This document shows, in pieces, positions 25,755-34,942 of a DNA stretch of 64,000 nt. The stretch comes from CAYNND01 sp964398775. Its GTDB lineage: Bacteria > Patescibacteriota > Minisyncoccia > Phycocordibacterales > UBA2100. Position 1 is the stretch's first letter; every line of letters begins with the position of its first letter. The DNA is taken from positions 1 to 64,000 of the forward strand of contig CAYNND010000005.1 of assembly GCA_964398775.1 (NCBI GenBank), in the 5' to 3' direction. Below the pieces are notes generated by a model. It did no database searches. It was given only the letters and a program-made list of their open reading frames with translations, and had not been told where the DNA came from. The position numbers and the translations under genes are program-made.

Positions 25755-27368
25755 TTACGCTATTGGAAGTTCTGCAATAAATGTCGAACCTTTTCCTTCG
25801 CCAGCTGATTCTGCCCATACTTTTCCTTTATGGGCTTCTATCATTTGTTTTGCTACATACAAACCAAGCCCAGTTCCAGACACGTTAACTCCAGATGCAC
25901 CCCGAGCACGCACGAATTTGTCGAAAAGCTTCGGGAGCTCATCCGCTGGTATGCCCACACCACTATCAGATATCGACACTCGAACATAGCCGCCAACAAC
26001 TTCTGCAGAGATGCGAACCCACCCTTCTCGAGTGTACTTTATTGAGTTATCAATCAAATTACTGACGACATGCTTTAGTTTTCCATAATCTGCATGGACA
26101 AGAAAATCAGTGTCAGGTACTTCATACTTAAGTATGAGCCCTTTCCGTTCTGCGCCAGCTTTTAATTCGTCAAAGACCTCCTTTGTCAGTTTCTGAATCG
26201 GAAAATCAGTCATATCATAAACCATTCTTCCTTGATCAATGCGTGATACGCTCAAAAAGTCTTCAATAGTGCCATTCATCAGCATTCCAGATTGGAGCAC
26301 TTTTCCAAGAACTTCTTTTATTTTATCTGAAATTTCGCCAAATGAACCACCAAGAACTAGGGATGTATACCCAGTCATTGCGCCAAGCGGTGTACGAAGC
26401 TGGTGTGTTGCAATTGAAAGAAATTCCGACTTTTGCCTACTCAGTTCTTCAAGTTTGCTGTTTGTTGCTTCTAGTTCAATCTTCTGCCGCTCAAGTATTT
26501 CTTTTGACTCAATTTCTTTACCAATACTTTTAGAGAGAATATACCCGAGAATACCACTGGTGAGGAGTGTGAATGTGTTCAGTACAAGATCAGTAGTTCC
26601 TTGCGAGGTTATAAGTCGCAGGAGTAGCGTTGTGCAAAGTAAAAAGATAAACAATTGAGCGAAAATCAGCTTAAAATTGAATATTTTATACTTGAATATG
26701 GCTATTGCTGTTACGAGCACAAAGCTTATGCTAAATATAGGACCGTAGGAATGCATTGAAATGACGTGGAAGTATGGAAGTATTAGATTAAACAGCAATG
26801 CCATGATTGTTGATGGAAATGTTCCAACTGCAATTATTTTCAACTGTCTTCGCAATGAGTAGTCGTTACTCATGCGTATCACTTGTATGATTCGGTAAAA
26901 TACCAAAATCATGTTGAGTATAAGCACACTAAGGTAGAATAAGTAGATTGGTCCTAGATAGTATGTATGCATGCGAGTCTCACTTGCAACCACATACATG
27001 AAATCATCTGAAAATGTAATGATAGCGGCGAAGCTGTTTAGTGCTGTGTATACGACAAACCACCAATTCGATTTGAGGCTTTTACCGTCTGTAAACTCAA
27101 TGACAAACAAATAGTAGAAGTATGTAAGGAGTGCCCCACACATAAAGGTCATTTTTGCGGTGAGTTCGACGAGCCAGGGCTCTGTTTGAAGATTAAAGAC
27201 AAGGATACACAGCACCCACAATAGTAAGAAAAAGACCGAAGCTGCAAAAAAACGAGAATGGTTTCCTCTACGTATGGTTAGAAGTAGCAAGATAAGGAGT
27301 AGTGTGTAGACAAAACCCGCAACAACAAGTAAATAGTTTTCAAGCAGTTGTGTTTTCCACTCAAACAT
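25755..27368 (-). CDS. Membrane sensor histidine kinase
   Basis: The 537-residue protein has an N-terminal region of about eight membrane helices (residues 10-285), like the 7TM histidine-kinase sensor module. A short coiled coil (285-315) leads to HisKA with the phospho-acceptor His322 (ATHQLRTPLGAM) and to HATPase_c with the N box (LIDNSIKYT), G1 (DSGVGIP) and G2 (GTGLGLYVAKQM). No response regulator is next to it, so its partner must be elsewhere. It sits between acyl-lipid genes and patatin, which suggests sensing of the membrane state. TATACT lies 5 bp before the ATG. Confidence 0.9.
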   Translation of the reverse strand: MFEWKTQLLENYLLVVAGFVYTLLLILLLLTIRRGNHSRFFAASVFFLLLWVLCILVFNLQTEPWLVELTAKMTFMCGALLTYFYYLFVIEFTDGKSLKSNWWFVVYTALNSFAAIITFSDDFMYVVASETRMHTYYLGPIYLFYLSVLILNMILVFYRIIQVIRMSNDYSLRRQLKIIAVGTFPSTIMALLFNLILPYFHVISMHSYGPIFSISFVLVTAIAIFKYKIFNFKLIFAQLFIFLLCTTLLLRLITSQGTTDLVLNTFTLLTSGILGYILSKSIGKEIESKEILERQKIELEATNSKLEELSRQKSEFLSIATHQLRTPLGAMTGYTSLVLGGSFGEISDKIKEVLGKVLQSGMLMNGTIEDFLSVSRIDQGRMVYDMTDFPIQKLTKEVFDELKAGAERKGLILKYEVPDTDFLVHADYGKLKHVVSNLIDNSIKYTREGWVRISAEVVGGYVRVSISDSGVGIPADELPKLFDKFVRARGASGVNVSGTGLGLYVAKQMIEAHKGKVWAESAGEGKGSTFIAELPIA

Positions 27369-27387
27369 AGATCAGTATAAGTATATA

Positions 27388-28551
27388 CTATCTTTTGAAG
27401 AAGAAGTCAGTGTGTTCATAGAATATTGTGTGTTCCATTTCGTGAGTCTCTTTTTGTACGAGTGTCAGGGTATTACTGATATCGTGCGTAAAGCTCGATG
27501 AAATATAGTAATTGTAATATGAGATTTTCTTTGTAAAATCACTAAGAAATGGAATAATTTTTCCTAAGAAAAGCAATAAATTAATGTATGTTTTTGCAGC
27601 CCATTCAGGTGCTGGAATTGCCAAAAATGAAATACGTGCGCCAGCTGATGTGTGCAGCAATATTTGACTAAACGGAACTGGAGTAGGGTTTGAGAGTTGA
27701 AATGTTGAAATAGTGTTACTACTCCCTTCTGTAATAAGTTTTTTGTATGTAATCGAAACTATAGCAGCAGATACCCATTCTGTTGAAACCAAATCCATCG
27801 CACATGTCCGTGAATAAACAAAGGGAATATGTGTTGTCAGGACGCCTTCAGCACTGAGGCGCATGCCAAATACAGTGGCAAGCAGCGGGTGTGCATGCAC
27901 AAAGACGGCTAAGTGTTTTCTGAGACGAATCAGTGATTTTGCAAGTACAAAAAAACCAAAATTGTACAAATGGGATTTTTCACTCGATATAAGTATGCCA
28001 GGCCTGAATATTACTACTGAGTGTGATTTTGAAAATGCATTTTGTATGTAGTGCTCCGAAAGAAATTTTGATTCCTCGTAATAGTTATTGAAACTACTCG
28101 GTTGAATCAACTCATCTTCCTTCAAGATGCCTGTCCTATTCCCGTGCACAAATGCTGTGCTTACAAAACCAAATGGCACCCCCAATTCTTTACACACATC
28201 ATATATTTGTGATGTTGCAGTGTAGTTGTCATTCATTACCTGTTCTTTATCGCGGCTTTTGAATGAAAGATTTGCAGCAGAGTGTAGAAAACAGAGTGGT
28301 TGTAGAAGTTCGAGGTGGTGCTTCAACGCACGCGTATCAACATTTGAAAGTGAAAACTCATAGTATTTGCAACCATGCAAAAGCTCCTCATATTCACTAC
28401 CAAGGTGATGTTTTATGCGTAATTCAAGGCTTTCATGCTCTGAACTTCTTCCGAGAAAAATGATTTTGTAACCGTCACTTAGAAATTGTCTCGCGACATG
28501 CTTTGCAAGAATGCCAGTTGCTCCAGTTAGCGCGATGTATTTAACATTCAT
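27388..28551 (-). CDS. SDR-type acyl/thioester reductase-like protein
   Basis: The 387-residue protein has an N-terminal Rossmann fold with the extended-SDR nucleotide loop GATGILAKHVA (about 9-19) and the catalytic YxxxK in YYEESKFLSEHY near 176. The overall pattern (LHSAANLSF, FRPGIL) resembles the male-sterility / NAD_binding_4 family that reduces fatty acyl-CoA or acyl carrier thioesters. The C-terminal part (about 280-387) is hydrophobic and lacks a clear match. TATTAT lies 6 bp before the ATG. It stands between a PlsC-like acyltransferase and a histidine kinase. The substrate is unknown. Confidence 0.65.
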   Translation of the reverse strand: MNVKYIALTGATGILAKHVARQFLSDGYKIIFLGRSSEHESLELRIKHHLGSEYEELLHGCKYYEFSLSNVDTRALKHHLELLQPLCFLHSAANLSFKSRDKEQVMNDNYTATSQIYDVCKELGVPFGFVSTAFVHGNRTGILKEDELIQPSSFNNYYEESKFLSEHYIQNAFSKSHSVVIFRPGILISSEKSHLYNFGFFVLAKSLIRLRKHLAVFVHAHPLLATVFGMRLSAEGVLTTHIPFVYSRTCAMDLVSTEWVSAAIVSITYKKLITEGSSNTISTFQLSNPTPVPFSQILLHTSAGARISFLAIPAPEWAAKTYINLLLFLGKIIPFLSDFTKKISYYNYYISSSFTHDISNTLTLVQKETHEMEHTIFYEHTDFFFKR

Positions 28552-28578
28552 TGAGCAATAATACCACGTGTAGTAGTT

Positions 28579-29244
28579 CTAACCGAGAATATCACGAGAG
28601 ATAGATCGGTAATGCTCTGCATCGTTCTCTTGTGTCATGTTTGTTTTTGGTTCGTATTCTTTCAGTTTTCGGCAAGTAACGCTATATGCTCCATTGTGTC
28701 TTACAATATTGATTGGTGCGATTACACATGGAGTTGTCATTGCTATGTAACCTGCCCCCCCGTGCATTTTACCACTCGTAATACCACCTTCAGGAAAGAT
28801 TGCGACTATTCGCTTCTCAGCAAGTAATGTGAGGTGATTGCTGAGTGAGATGGAGTAATCATGACGTCCTCTCTGGATTCTCCATGCACCTATTGAGTTC
28901 ATGACAAAGTCACTTGACATAAAGTATCTCAGAAAACCAAATGAAGTCGACTTAAAGTGCTCTGCGGTATTTGTAACAAAGAAGATTGGTGAAAAGGCGT
29001 ACTTTGTGTGAACGAGTGCACATTGGATGTATGCAAAGTCGAGCATGCTTACATGATTTGCCGCAATAAGGATTCCACATCCTTTTGCGTGAGCCGAATC
29101 TAGTGCTTCTTGCAGATTGTCGGCATTGTGAATTCTCATGCCCGTTGTCAGGTACAGAATAGGGTACACGCACAACCTGAATATGTTTTGCGTTACTACT
29201 GTTACGTAAATAAAGATACGAGATACGCTAATGCTTTTCGTCAT
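28579..29244 (-). CDS. PlsC-like acyltransferase
   Basis: The 221-residue protein has an N-terminal membrane helix (about 10-33) and an LPLAT domain with the HX4D catalytic motif (H64, D69 in NHVSMLD) and the FPEGGIT substrate motif near 155. Family members transfer an acyl chain to glycerol-3-phosphate or lysophosphatidate at the membrane. The start ATG 29244 overlaps the upstream gene end by 17 bp and gives a normal N-terminus; a frame from 29334 would add an unlikely Cys-rich extension. The acyl reductase-like gene follows, which suggests a shared lipid pathway. Confidence 0.8.
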   Translation of the reverse strand: MTKSISVSRIFIYVTVVTQNIFRLCVYPILYLTTGMRIHNADNLQEALDSAHAKGCGILIAANHVSMLDFAYIQCALVHTKYAFSPIFFVTNTAEHFKSTSFGFLRYFMSSDFVMNSIGAWRIQRGRHDYSISLSNHLTLLAEKRIVAIFPEGGITSGKMHGGAGYIAMTTPCVIAPINIVRHNGAYSVTCRKLKEYEPKTNMTQENDAEHYRSISRDILG

Positions 29245-29728
29245 GGAAAATTGTGTTCGCTCTGTCTTCTGGATGTAGCAAATCTCTGTGCTCCTCATCG
29301 AGGTGCCACACAGAAGAATCGATAGCTGCATCATCGTACGAGCATTTTTTATCGTGATTGAAAGGACACCACCAATTTTCTACAATTTTAACCAAATAGA
29401 GCAAGTATGATATGAGAGCAATCGTCAGTGGGCAGTACATTTTACAGTTAAACACCCAGTACCATCTGAAGTTACTTATCACATACCCTTTGTAAACAAT
29501 TTGATTGTCGAGTGTGTATCGGTGGGATGCCCATTTTGGTGCAAAATCCTTCCAATACGATTTGAGGTCATGTGCCCCAATGAATTTGAGGTGTGTGCGA
29601 ACAAGGAGCACGCCAAGTATCATAAAAGGTACTGACGTCAGTATTGGAAGATAGATGAGAGGTATTGCAATAAATTTTTTCCAGAAGGGCTGCTTAGCAA
29701 AGCCAGATGCAATATGTACTCGTTTCAT
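29228..29728 (-). CDS. Membrane protein of unknown function in the lipid block
   Basis: The 166-residue protein has a hydrophobic helix pair (about residues 18-45) and another hydrophobic segment at about 98-118, with a Trp/Tyr-rich stretch between them (NFRWYWVF). After the last helix comes a short Cys/His-containing region (WWCPFNHDKKC) and an acidic, His-rich tail. I do not recognise a family. It overlaps the acyltransferase by 17 bp, so the two are probably translated together and may act on the same lipid. Confidence 0.6.
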   Translation of the reverse strand: MKRVHIASGFAKQPFWKKFIAIPLIYLPILTSVPFMILGVLLVRTHLKFIGAHDLKSYWKDFAPKWASHRYTLDNQIVYKGYVISNFRWYWVFNCKMYCPLTIALISYLLYLVKIVENWWCPFNHDKKCSYDDAAIDSSVWHLDEEHRDLLHPEDRANTIFHDEKH

Positions 29729-29745
29729 GGATGCCAGATAGAATA

Positions 29746-30231
29746 CTACACCTTACGTGAGAATGCTATCGCTGTGATGCCCGCAAGTAATACAAATAAA
29801 AGTGATGACTCACCTGTTACGAATTGACCAAGGAACGGGCCAAAGGTGAAAATTGAACTCATAGGTACTACTCGAGTTACCACAAAAGCTGACAATAGAG
29901 CCACTCCAGCAGCAGCCATGGCTACTTTTGGAAATCGCTTTGTATCATCTATGCCTGATGTTGAGTGACGTACTGCCCAGAATGAAAACGCAAGCATAAG
30001 CAGGAAAAAAGTAGCCTCTATAGGTACAGGCAATATGCCAAGCAGTGCTTGTATAAAGTTTGGCACCAATAGCTTCCCTGCTGATAGTGTTGAGAGAAAA
30101 GATGCAACGACAAGCGCAATTCCAATTTCTGATACAATCTGAACTCCTCTTACAAGTCCAGCTGCAAGTGCGCTTGCAAATACTATCGTTAGAAACAATA
30201 TGTCTGACGATATGCCAAAAATAAAATCCAT
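29746..30231 (-). CDS. Polytopic membrane protein of unknown function
   Basis: The 161-residue protein is almost entirely hydrophobic with about five membrane helices and few charged residues. I do not recognise a family. TATACT at 30238-30243 lies 6 bp before the ATG. It starts the minus-strand run that leads into the acyltransferase and reductase genes. Confidence 0.6.
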   Translation of the reverse strand: MDFIFGISSDILFLTIVFASALAAGLVRGVQIVSEIGIALVVASFLSTLSAGKLLVPNFIQALLGILPVPIEATFFLLMLAFSFWAVRHSTSGIDDTKRFPKVAMAAAGVALLSAFVVTRVVPMSSIFTFGPFLGQFVTGESSLLFVLLAGITAIAFSRKV

Positions 30232-30272
30232 GTACTTAGTATACCTTGAAAAATTTTAGAACAATATAATAT

Positions 30273-31376
30273 CTACAGCCCTTCTTTTTGAAGTTCAGTG
30301 ATAAGCTCCTTAGCATGCTTAGAAAGTTTCTTTGGAATCTCAACGGATATCACAGCAATAAGGTCACCACGGCCGCCTCGTGTCGGGAATCCTTTTCCTT
30401 TCAGTCTCACCAGATCGCCATGTGAAGCACCTGCTGGTACTGTGATGGTCACATCTCCATCTGGTGAATGTATTGTGTAATCATGCCCAAGTAGTGCATC
30501 AGTAAGCTTGACCGAAAGATGGTGCAGTATGTCATTCCCTGCTCGCTCAAAACGAGCGTCTGATTTTACGTGAATTCGTGTATACAAGTCACCATTTACT
30601 CCACCTGAAGCTGCCTCACCTTTGCCGGTAAGGCGTATAACCTCCCCATCATTAATCCCTCCGGGAATTGCAATGCGAATCTCCTCCTCTTGCTTATAGA
30701 CTTTCTGACCTTTGCAGGTACTGCAGGTATCTTTTGGTGTTGTGCCGAGTCCATCGCATGTGTCACATGTCTTCATTTGCGTGAATACACCGAGCAGAGA
30801 GCGCTTGGTTTCCTTAATTTGTCCGTTGCCGTTGCAGGTAGTGCACGTTACTGTTGCTGTCCCTTTCCCTCCACTGCCTTTACATTCTGTACATTGTGCA
30901 ACTTTATTGAGTAGTACTGTGCGTTCAGCTCCAAATATTGAGTCTTTGAATGAAATTTCAATGTCTATTGATATGTCTCGCCCGCGCTTCTGAGACCTTC
31001 TTCCTTGGTTTCTTGAGCCGGCACCGAAAAATTCTCCAAAGATATCACCTAAGTCGAATTCAACTCCATTTGCTGAAAATGAACCATTGAAGCCTTGCCC
31101 TCCAAATTGACTAAAATCAAAGCCTTCGAAGCCACTAAATCCACCACCTTGTGGACCTGCCCCATTAAAAGTTTGTCCATAGGTATCATATTCAGCGCGG
31201 CGTTTTTTATCAGAGAGTATTGAGTATGCCTCACTCACTTCTTTAAACTTCTTCTCGTCACCACCTGCCTTATCAGGATGATACTGTTGTGCGAGCTTTC
31301 TAAAAGCTTTCTTTATATCCTCTTCGGAAGCGTTCTTTTTTACACCTAAAATATCGTAGTAATTCTTTGAATTCAT
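30273..31376 (-). CDS. dnaJ: Chaperone DnaJ
   Basis: The 367-residue Hsp40 has a J domain (about 4-68) with the HPD tripeptide (QYHPDKAGGD), a Gly/Phe-rich region (about 72-130), four CxxCxGxG-type zinc motifs (about 148-222; the last is CSTCKGQK) and the C-terminal substrate-binding domains. It delivers clients to DnaK and stimulates its ATPase. dnaK and grpE lie nearby but in separate transcription units. A textbook TATAAT at 31383-31388 lies 6 bp before the ATG. Confidence 0.96.
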   Translation of the reverse strand: MNSKNYYDILGVKKNASEEDIKKAFRKLAQQYHPDKAGGDEKKFKEVSEAYSILSDKKRRAEYDTYGQTFNGAGPQGGGFSGFEGFDFSQFGGQGFNGSFSANGVEFDLGDIFGEFFGAGSRNQGRRSQKRGRDISIDIEISFKDSIFGAERTVLLNKVAQCTECKGSGGKGTATVTCTTCNGNGQIKETKRSLLGVFTQMKTCDTCDGLGTTPKDTCSTCKGQKVYKQEEEIRIAIPGGINDGEVIRLTGKGEAASGGVNGDLYTRIHVKSDARFERAGNDILHHLSVKLTDALLGHDYTIHSPDGDVTITVPAGASHGDLVRLKGKGFPTRGGRGDLIAVISVEIPKKLSKHAKELITELQKEGL

Positions 31377-31382
31377 ATATGT

Positions 31383-31388
31383 ATTATA
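31383..31388 (-). promoter_or_regulatory. Consensus -10 of dnaJ
   Basis: TATAAT followed by ACATAT and the dnaJ ATG. No CIRCE element (TTAGCACTC-N9-GAGTGCTAA) is seen here or before dnaK. Confidence 0.6.
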
Positions 31389-31412
31389 TTCTTTGCAAAG
31401 GTGTGTGCAACT

Positions 31413-32666
31413 TTATGCGGAGATACGTTTTTGTAGCACAGTAACTTTCTGCTTTCCACGCTTCAATAGTGCAAGTCCATTTTCAAAAAAATCTTTTTCT
31501 TTGATTGCAAATTGCAAATCAGTTATTCGTTCAGCGTTGTTGAGTGATACAGCACCTGATTCGATAAACTGTCGCGCCTCACGCTTTGATTGGGCGAGTT
31601 GTGCTGATACTAATACGTCCACAAGTAGCTCACCAGCCGTTACGAGTATCGATGGAGCATCTTGCACGAAAGCAGCCGCATCAGTGATGGTAGAAATATC
31701 ACCATCACCAAAAAGAATTTTCGATGTGTCTTCAGCGAGTTGTGCAGCCTTAGCGCCATGGACTATCTCTGTTGCGGCGTATGCGAGTGAGCGCTGCGCC
31801 ATGCGCTCACCTGGGTTTTCAGTGTGTGCACGAGCAATTTCAGCGATTTCAACCAGTGTTAGGTCAGTGAAAATCTTGAGGTAGTCAATTACTGAGTCAT
31901 CTGATGCGTTGTACCAGAACTGGTAGTAATTGAATGGACTTGTTTTTTTACCATCAAGCCAAACGGCGTTGCCTTCACTTTTGCCGAATTTTTTCCCTGT
32001 TGCTTTATCAATAAGAAGTGGAATTGTTAGTGCGTATGCACTGCCACCTTCCTTTCTTCGAATAAGATCAACCCCCGCGATTATGTTCCCCCATTGGTCA
32101 GAACCTCCTATTTGCACATTACAACCATGGTTTCTGTAGAGATGGAGATAGTCATATGCTTGTAGTAATGGGTATGAAAATTCTGTATAGGTAATCCCAT
32201 CCTCACTCTCCATGCGAGCTGCAATTGCATCTTTTTTTACGAGAGCATTTGCCGTAAAGTGTTTCCCAATATCTCTTAAAAATTCAATATATCCAAGTTT
32301 CCCAAGCCAATCGTAGTTATCTGTCATCGTGAGGTTTGGTACTTGTAAAATGCGCGCTGCTTGTGCGCGAATTGATTCTACGTTTGCTACAATTGTTTCT
32401 CGTGGGAGCAATGGTCGCTCTACATTCGGTTTCGGGTCCCCAATCATGCCGGTACCACCTCCAGCCAAAAAGATGACCTTATGGCCTGCTGTAGCGAGTT
32501 TGCGAAGGAGCATTACTGCAACTAGATTGCCAACAGTCATCGAGTCAGATGAGGGATCAACACCAAGATATACAGTGCGAGCATCTCCATCGAGCATTTC
32601 TTCAAGTGTCTCAGTCGAAAATTGGTTTATAAAGCCTCGTTCCTTTAGTTCATGTGAAAGCGACAT
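31413..32666 (-). CDS. tyrS: Tyrosyl-tRNA synthetase
   Basis: The 417-residue class I synthetase charges tRNA-Tyr. The HIGH-equivalent region is VDPSSDSMTVGNLVAV (about 36-51), the tyrosine-binding QIGGSDQWGN segment is near 186, and the KMSKS loop is KKFGKSEGNA near 227. A C-terminal S4 domain (about 350-410) is present. TATACT at 32673-32678 lies 6 bp before the ATG, so it is not dependent on the dnaK transcript. Confidence 0.95.
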   Translation of the reverse strand: MSLSHELKERGFINQFSTETLEEMLDGDARTVYLGVDPSSDSMTVGNLVAVMLLRKLATAGHKVIFLAGGGTGMIGDPKPNVERPLLPRETIVANVESIRAQAARILQVPNLTMTDNYDWLGKLGYIEFLRDIGKHFTANALVKKDAIAARMESEDGITYTEFSYPLLQAYDYLHLYRNHGCNVQIGGSDQWGNIIAGVDLIRRKEGGSAYALTIPLLIDKATGKKFGKSEGNAVWLDGKKTSPFNYYQFWYNASDDSVIDYLKIFTDLTLVEIAEIARAHTENPGERMAQRSLAYAATEIVHGAKAAQLAEDTSKILFGDGDISTITDAAAFVQDAPSILVTAGELLVDVLVSAQLAQSKREARQFIESGAVSLNNAERITDLQFAIKEKDFFENGLALLKRGKQKVTVLQKRISA

Positions 32667-32702
32667 ATGATGAGTATACTTTATAAAGAAAAAAATGAAA
32701 AC

Positions 32703-32990
32703 TTAGTGTAACGACTGCCAACTTCCACCGTTAATAGCTACTACTCCATGCGCTGCAAGCATTCGGACAGCCTGAGCGCTTCTTCCACCTGAAAAACATA
32801 CTATGACAATTGGTTTTGCACTAGCTGTAAGTACTTCAATCTGAGATTGCAGTGCATTGAGTGGTATGTTCACCGAACCTACGTAATGTCCTGCTGCAAA
32901 CTCATCGGTACTTCGAACATCAACCACAAGAGCTCCTTTTAAAAGGAGCTCTTGTAGAGAAAATGTTGGTTCAGCATTTGTACCAAGCAT
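32703..32990 (-). CDS. Single-domain rhodanese
   Basis: The 95-residue protein is one rhodanese-like domain with the active-site cysteine in VCFSGGRSAQAV (about residue 70) and the conserved DVRSTDEFAAGHYVGSVNIP. Such proteins carry persulfide sulfur in sulfur transfer or detoxification. It starts 2 bp after dnaK and is likely co-transcribed with it, an unusual partner. Its codons 12-21 form a 30-bp perfect palindrome. Confidence 0.85.
   Translation of the reverse strand: MLGTNAEPTFSLQELLLKGALVVDVRSTDEFAAGHYVGSVNIPLNALQSQIEVLTASAKPIVIVCFSGGRSAQAVRMLAAHGVVAINGGSWQSLH
32926..32955. repeat. 30-bp perfect palindrome in the rhodanese gene
   Basis: The two 15-bp arms, ACAAGAGCTCCTTTT and its reverse complement, meet at 32940/32941 with no spacer. 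The palindrome lies about 40 bp after the dnaK stop, inside the rhodanese coding sequence. In RNA it would fold into a long stem close to the dnaK-rhodanese junction. Confidence 0.8.
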
Positions 32991-32992
32991 GC

Positions 32993-34846
32993 TTACTGTT
33001 GCTGATTTTCCTGCCCTCCTTGTGGTGCCTCAGCACCAGCCCCTGCGTCTTTTTGCATTGCCGGACCAATTTCCTGCATTGCCATTCCGAGTGCTTCGGT
33101 AGCGTTTTTAATAGAGTCCATATCATCTTTCTGGAGTGCTTCACGTAAATCCTTTATTTTACCTTCCACTTTTGACTTTATGTCAGCTTGCACCTTATCA
33201 CCATGTTCTTTCAGTGATTTCTCTGCTTGGTATGCTACTTGTTCACCGAAATTCTTCACTTCAACCATTTCTTTTTTCTTCTTGTCCTCCTCAGCATGCA
33301 ATTCTGCGTCTTTCGTCATTCGCTCAATATCATCTTTTGAAAGACCTGAACTACCCTTTATCTCAATTGATTGCTGCTTACCTGTTGTTTTTTCTACAGC
33401 AGACACTTTGAGGATTCCGTTTGCATCAATATCAAAGCTAACTTCAATCTGAGGAACGCCTCGAGGTGATGGTGGTATACCATCAAGCAAGAAACGTCCA
33501 AGAGAACGGTTATCTCCAGCCATCTCTCGCTCACCTTGAACTACGTTGATATCAACTGAAGGTTGGTTGTCAGAGTATGTAGAGAAAACTTGAGTTTTGC
33601 TTGTTGGTATTGTTGTGTTTCGCATGATGAGCTTTGTAGCAACTCCACCCGCGGTCTCGATTCCAAGCGAAAGCGGTATAACATCAAGAAGTAGAACATC
33701 TTTAACATCTCCCTGAAGAATTCCTGCTTGGATTGCGGCACCGACGGCGACGACTTCATCCGGGTTAATCGTCTTGTTTGGTTCTTTTCCAAAGTAATTC
33801 TTAACCGCATCAACTATCGCTGGCATACGTGTCTGTCCTCCTACAAGGATCACTTGGTGTATATCACCAATCTTAAACGGTGATGCCTCAAGAGTATCTT
33901 TTGTGATCTTCATTGAGCGCGCGATGTACTCTGATGCGAGTTCTTCAAGTTTTGCCCGTGTGAGCTTCATGAGAAGGTGTTGAGGGCCATCTGCAGTTGA
34001 AGTAATGAACGGAATGTTGATTTCTGCTTCAACAGTAGTTGAAAGTTCAATTTTTGCCTTTTCAGCAGCCTCATCAATTCGCTGGAGGGCCAGTGCGTCC
34101 TTGCCAACATCAATACCACTTTCTCTTTTGAATGAATCAACAATATGGTGAATAATTTTCTGGTCAATATCGCGGCCACCCATGTGAGAATCGCCACCTG
34201 TCGCTTTCACTTCAATCACATCGTCACCCACTTCAAGAACTGAAACATCAAAAGTACCACCACCAAAGTCATAGACTACTATCTTCTCTTCCTTTTTTGA
34301 GTTAAACCCGTAGGCAAGTGCTGCAGCGGTCGGCTCATTGATGATTCGCTTTACATCAAGACCTGCAATTGCACCGGCATCCTTTGTCGCTTTTCTTTGA
34401 TCGTCATTGAAGTATGCAGGAACAGTAATAACTGCTTCAGTGATTGTTTCGCCTGTTTTTGCTTCTGCATCAGCTTTGAGCTTCGCGAGTACCATTGCAG
34501 AAATTTCTTCAGGTCGGTACTCCTTGTCGCCAATAACTGCAATAACTCCGCCATCCTTACCAGCTTTTAGTGTATATGGAACTGCGGTAAGGTCTTTCTG
34601 AACTTCTGGGTCACTAAATTTGTGACCAATATATCGCTTAATGCCGTAAATAGTATTTTTTGGATTCGTGACTGACTGTCGCTTAGCGATAACACCTACA
34701 AGTCTGTCACCGTTTTTTGAGATTCCAACAACTGATGGAGTTGTGCGTGCACCTTCTATGTTTTCAAGAATGGTAGGCTGACCTGCTTGAATGATTGCCA
34801 TTGCAGAGTTTGTTGTCCCGAGGTCTATACCAAGTATTTTTGCCAT
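32993..34846 (-). CDS. dnaK: Chaperone DnaK (Hsp70)
   Basis: The 617-residue Hsp70 has the N-terminal ATPase domain with LGIDLGTTNSAMA (about 5-17), VYDFGGGTFDVS near 190 and the VGGQTRMP loop near 330. The linker (VLLLDVIPLSLG) and the substrate-binding domain follow, ending in a helical lid and a Gly/Gln/Ala-rich tail. It refolds and protects proteins with DnaJ and GrpE. A terminator at 34896-34939 separates it from the upstream gene. No HrcA gene or CIRCE site is visible in the window. Confidence 0.97.
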   Translation of the reverse strand: MAKILGIDLGTTNSAMAIIQAGQPTILENIEGARTTPSVVGISKNGDRLVGVIAKRQSVTNPKNTIYGIKRYIGHKFSDPEVQKDLTAVPYTLKAGKDGGVIAVIGDKEYRPEEISAMVLAKLKADAEAKTGETITEAVITVPAYFNDDQRKATKDAGAIAGLDVKRIINEPTAAALAYGFNSKKEEKIVVYDFGGGTFDVSVLEVGDDVIEVKATGGDSHMGGRDIDQKIIHHIVDSFKRESGIDVGKDALALQRIDEAAEKAKIELSTTVEAEINIPFITSTADGPQHLLMKLTRAKLEELASEYIARSMKITKDTLEASPFKIGDIHQVILVGGQTRMPAIVDAVKNYFGKEPNKTINPDEVVAVGAAIQAGILQGDVKDVLLLDVIPLSLGIETAGGVATKLIMRNTTIPTSKTQVFSTYSDNQPSVDINVVQGEREMAGDNRSLGRFLLDGIPPSPRGVPQIEVSFDIDANGILKVSAVEKTTGKQQSIEIKGSSGLSKDDIERMTKDAELHAEEDKKKKEMVEVKNFGEQVAYQAEKSLKEHGDKVQADIKSKVEGKIKDLREALQKDDMDSIKNATEALGMAMQEIGPAMQKDAGAGAEAPQGGQENQQQ

Positions 34847-34895
34847 ATGTAATGTAGTTAAAATATAAAGATTCCTTTCGGATGCCCTATATTAA

Positions 34896-34939
34896 AACGC
34901 TCCAGTAAATTATGCAAGTGGTTTATTTACTGGAGCGTT
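34896..34939 (-). terminator. Intrinsic terminator upstream of dnaK
   Basis: A 15-bp perfect stem (AACGCTCCAGTAAAT / ATTTACTGGAGCGTT) with a 14-nt loop is followed on the minus strand by TTTTAATAT. It starts right after the stop of the gene ending at 34943, so it ends that transcript before dnaK. Confidence 0.8.
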
Positions 34940-34942
34940 GCG

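Noticed and set aside
34847..34895. CIRCE/HrcA operator before dnaK
   Set aside because: The hairpin found there is a terminator of the upstream gene; the CIRCE sequence is not present.
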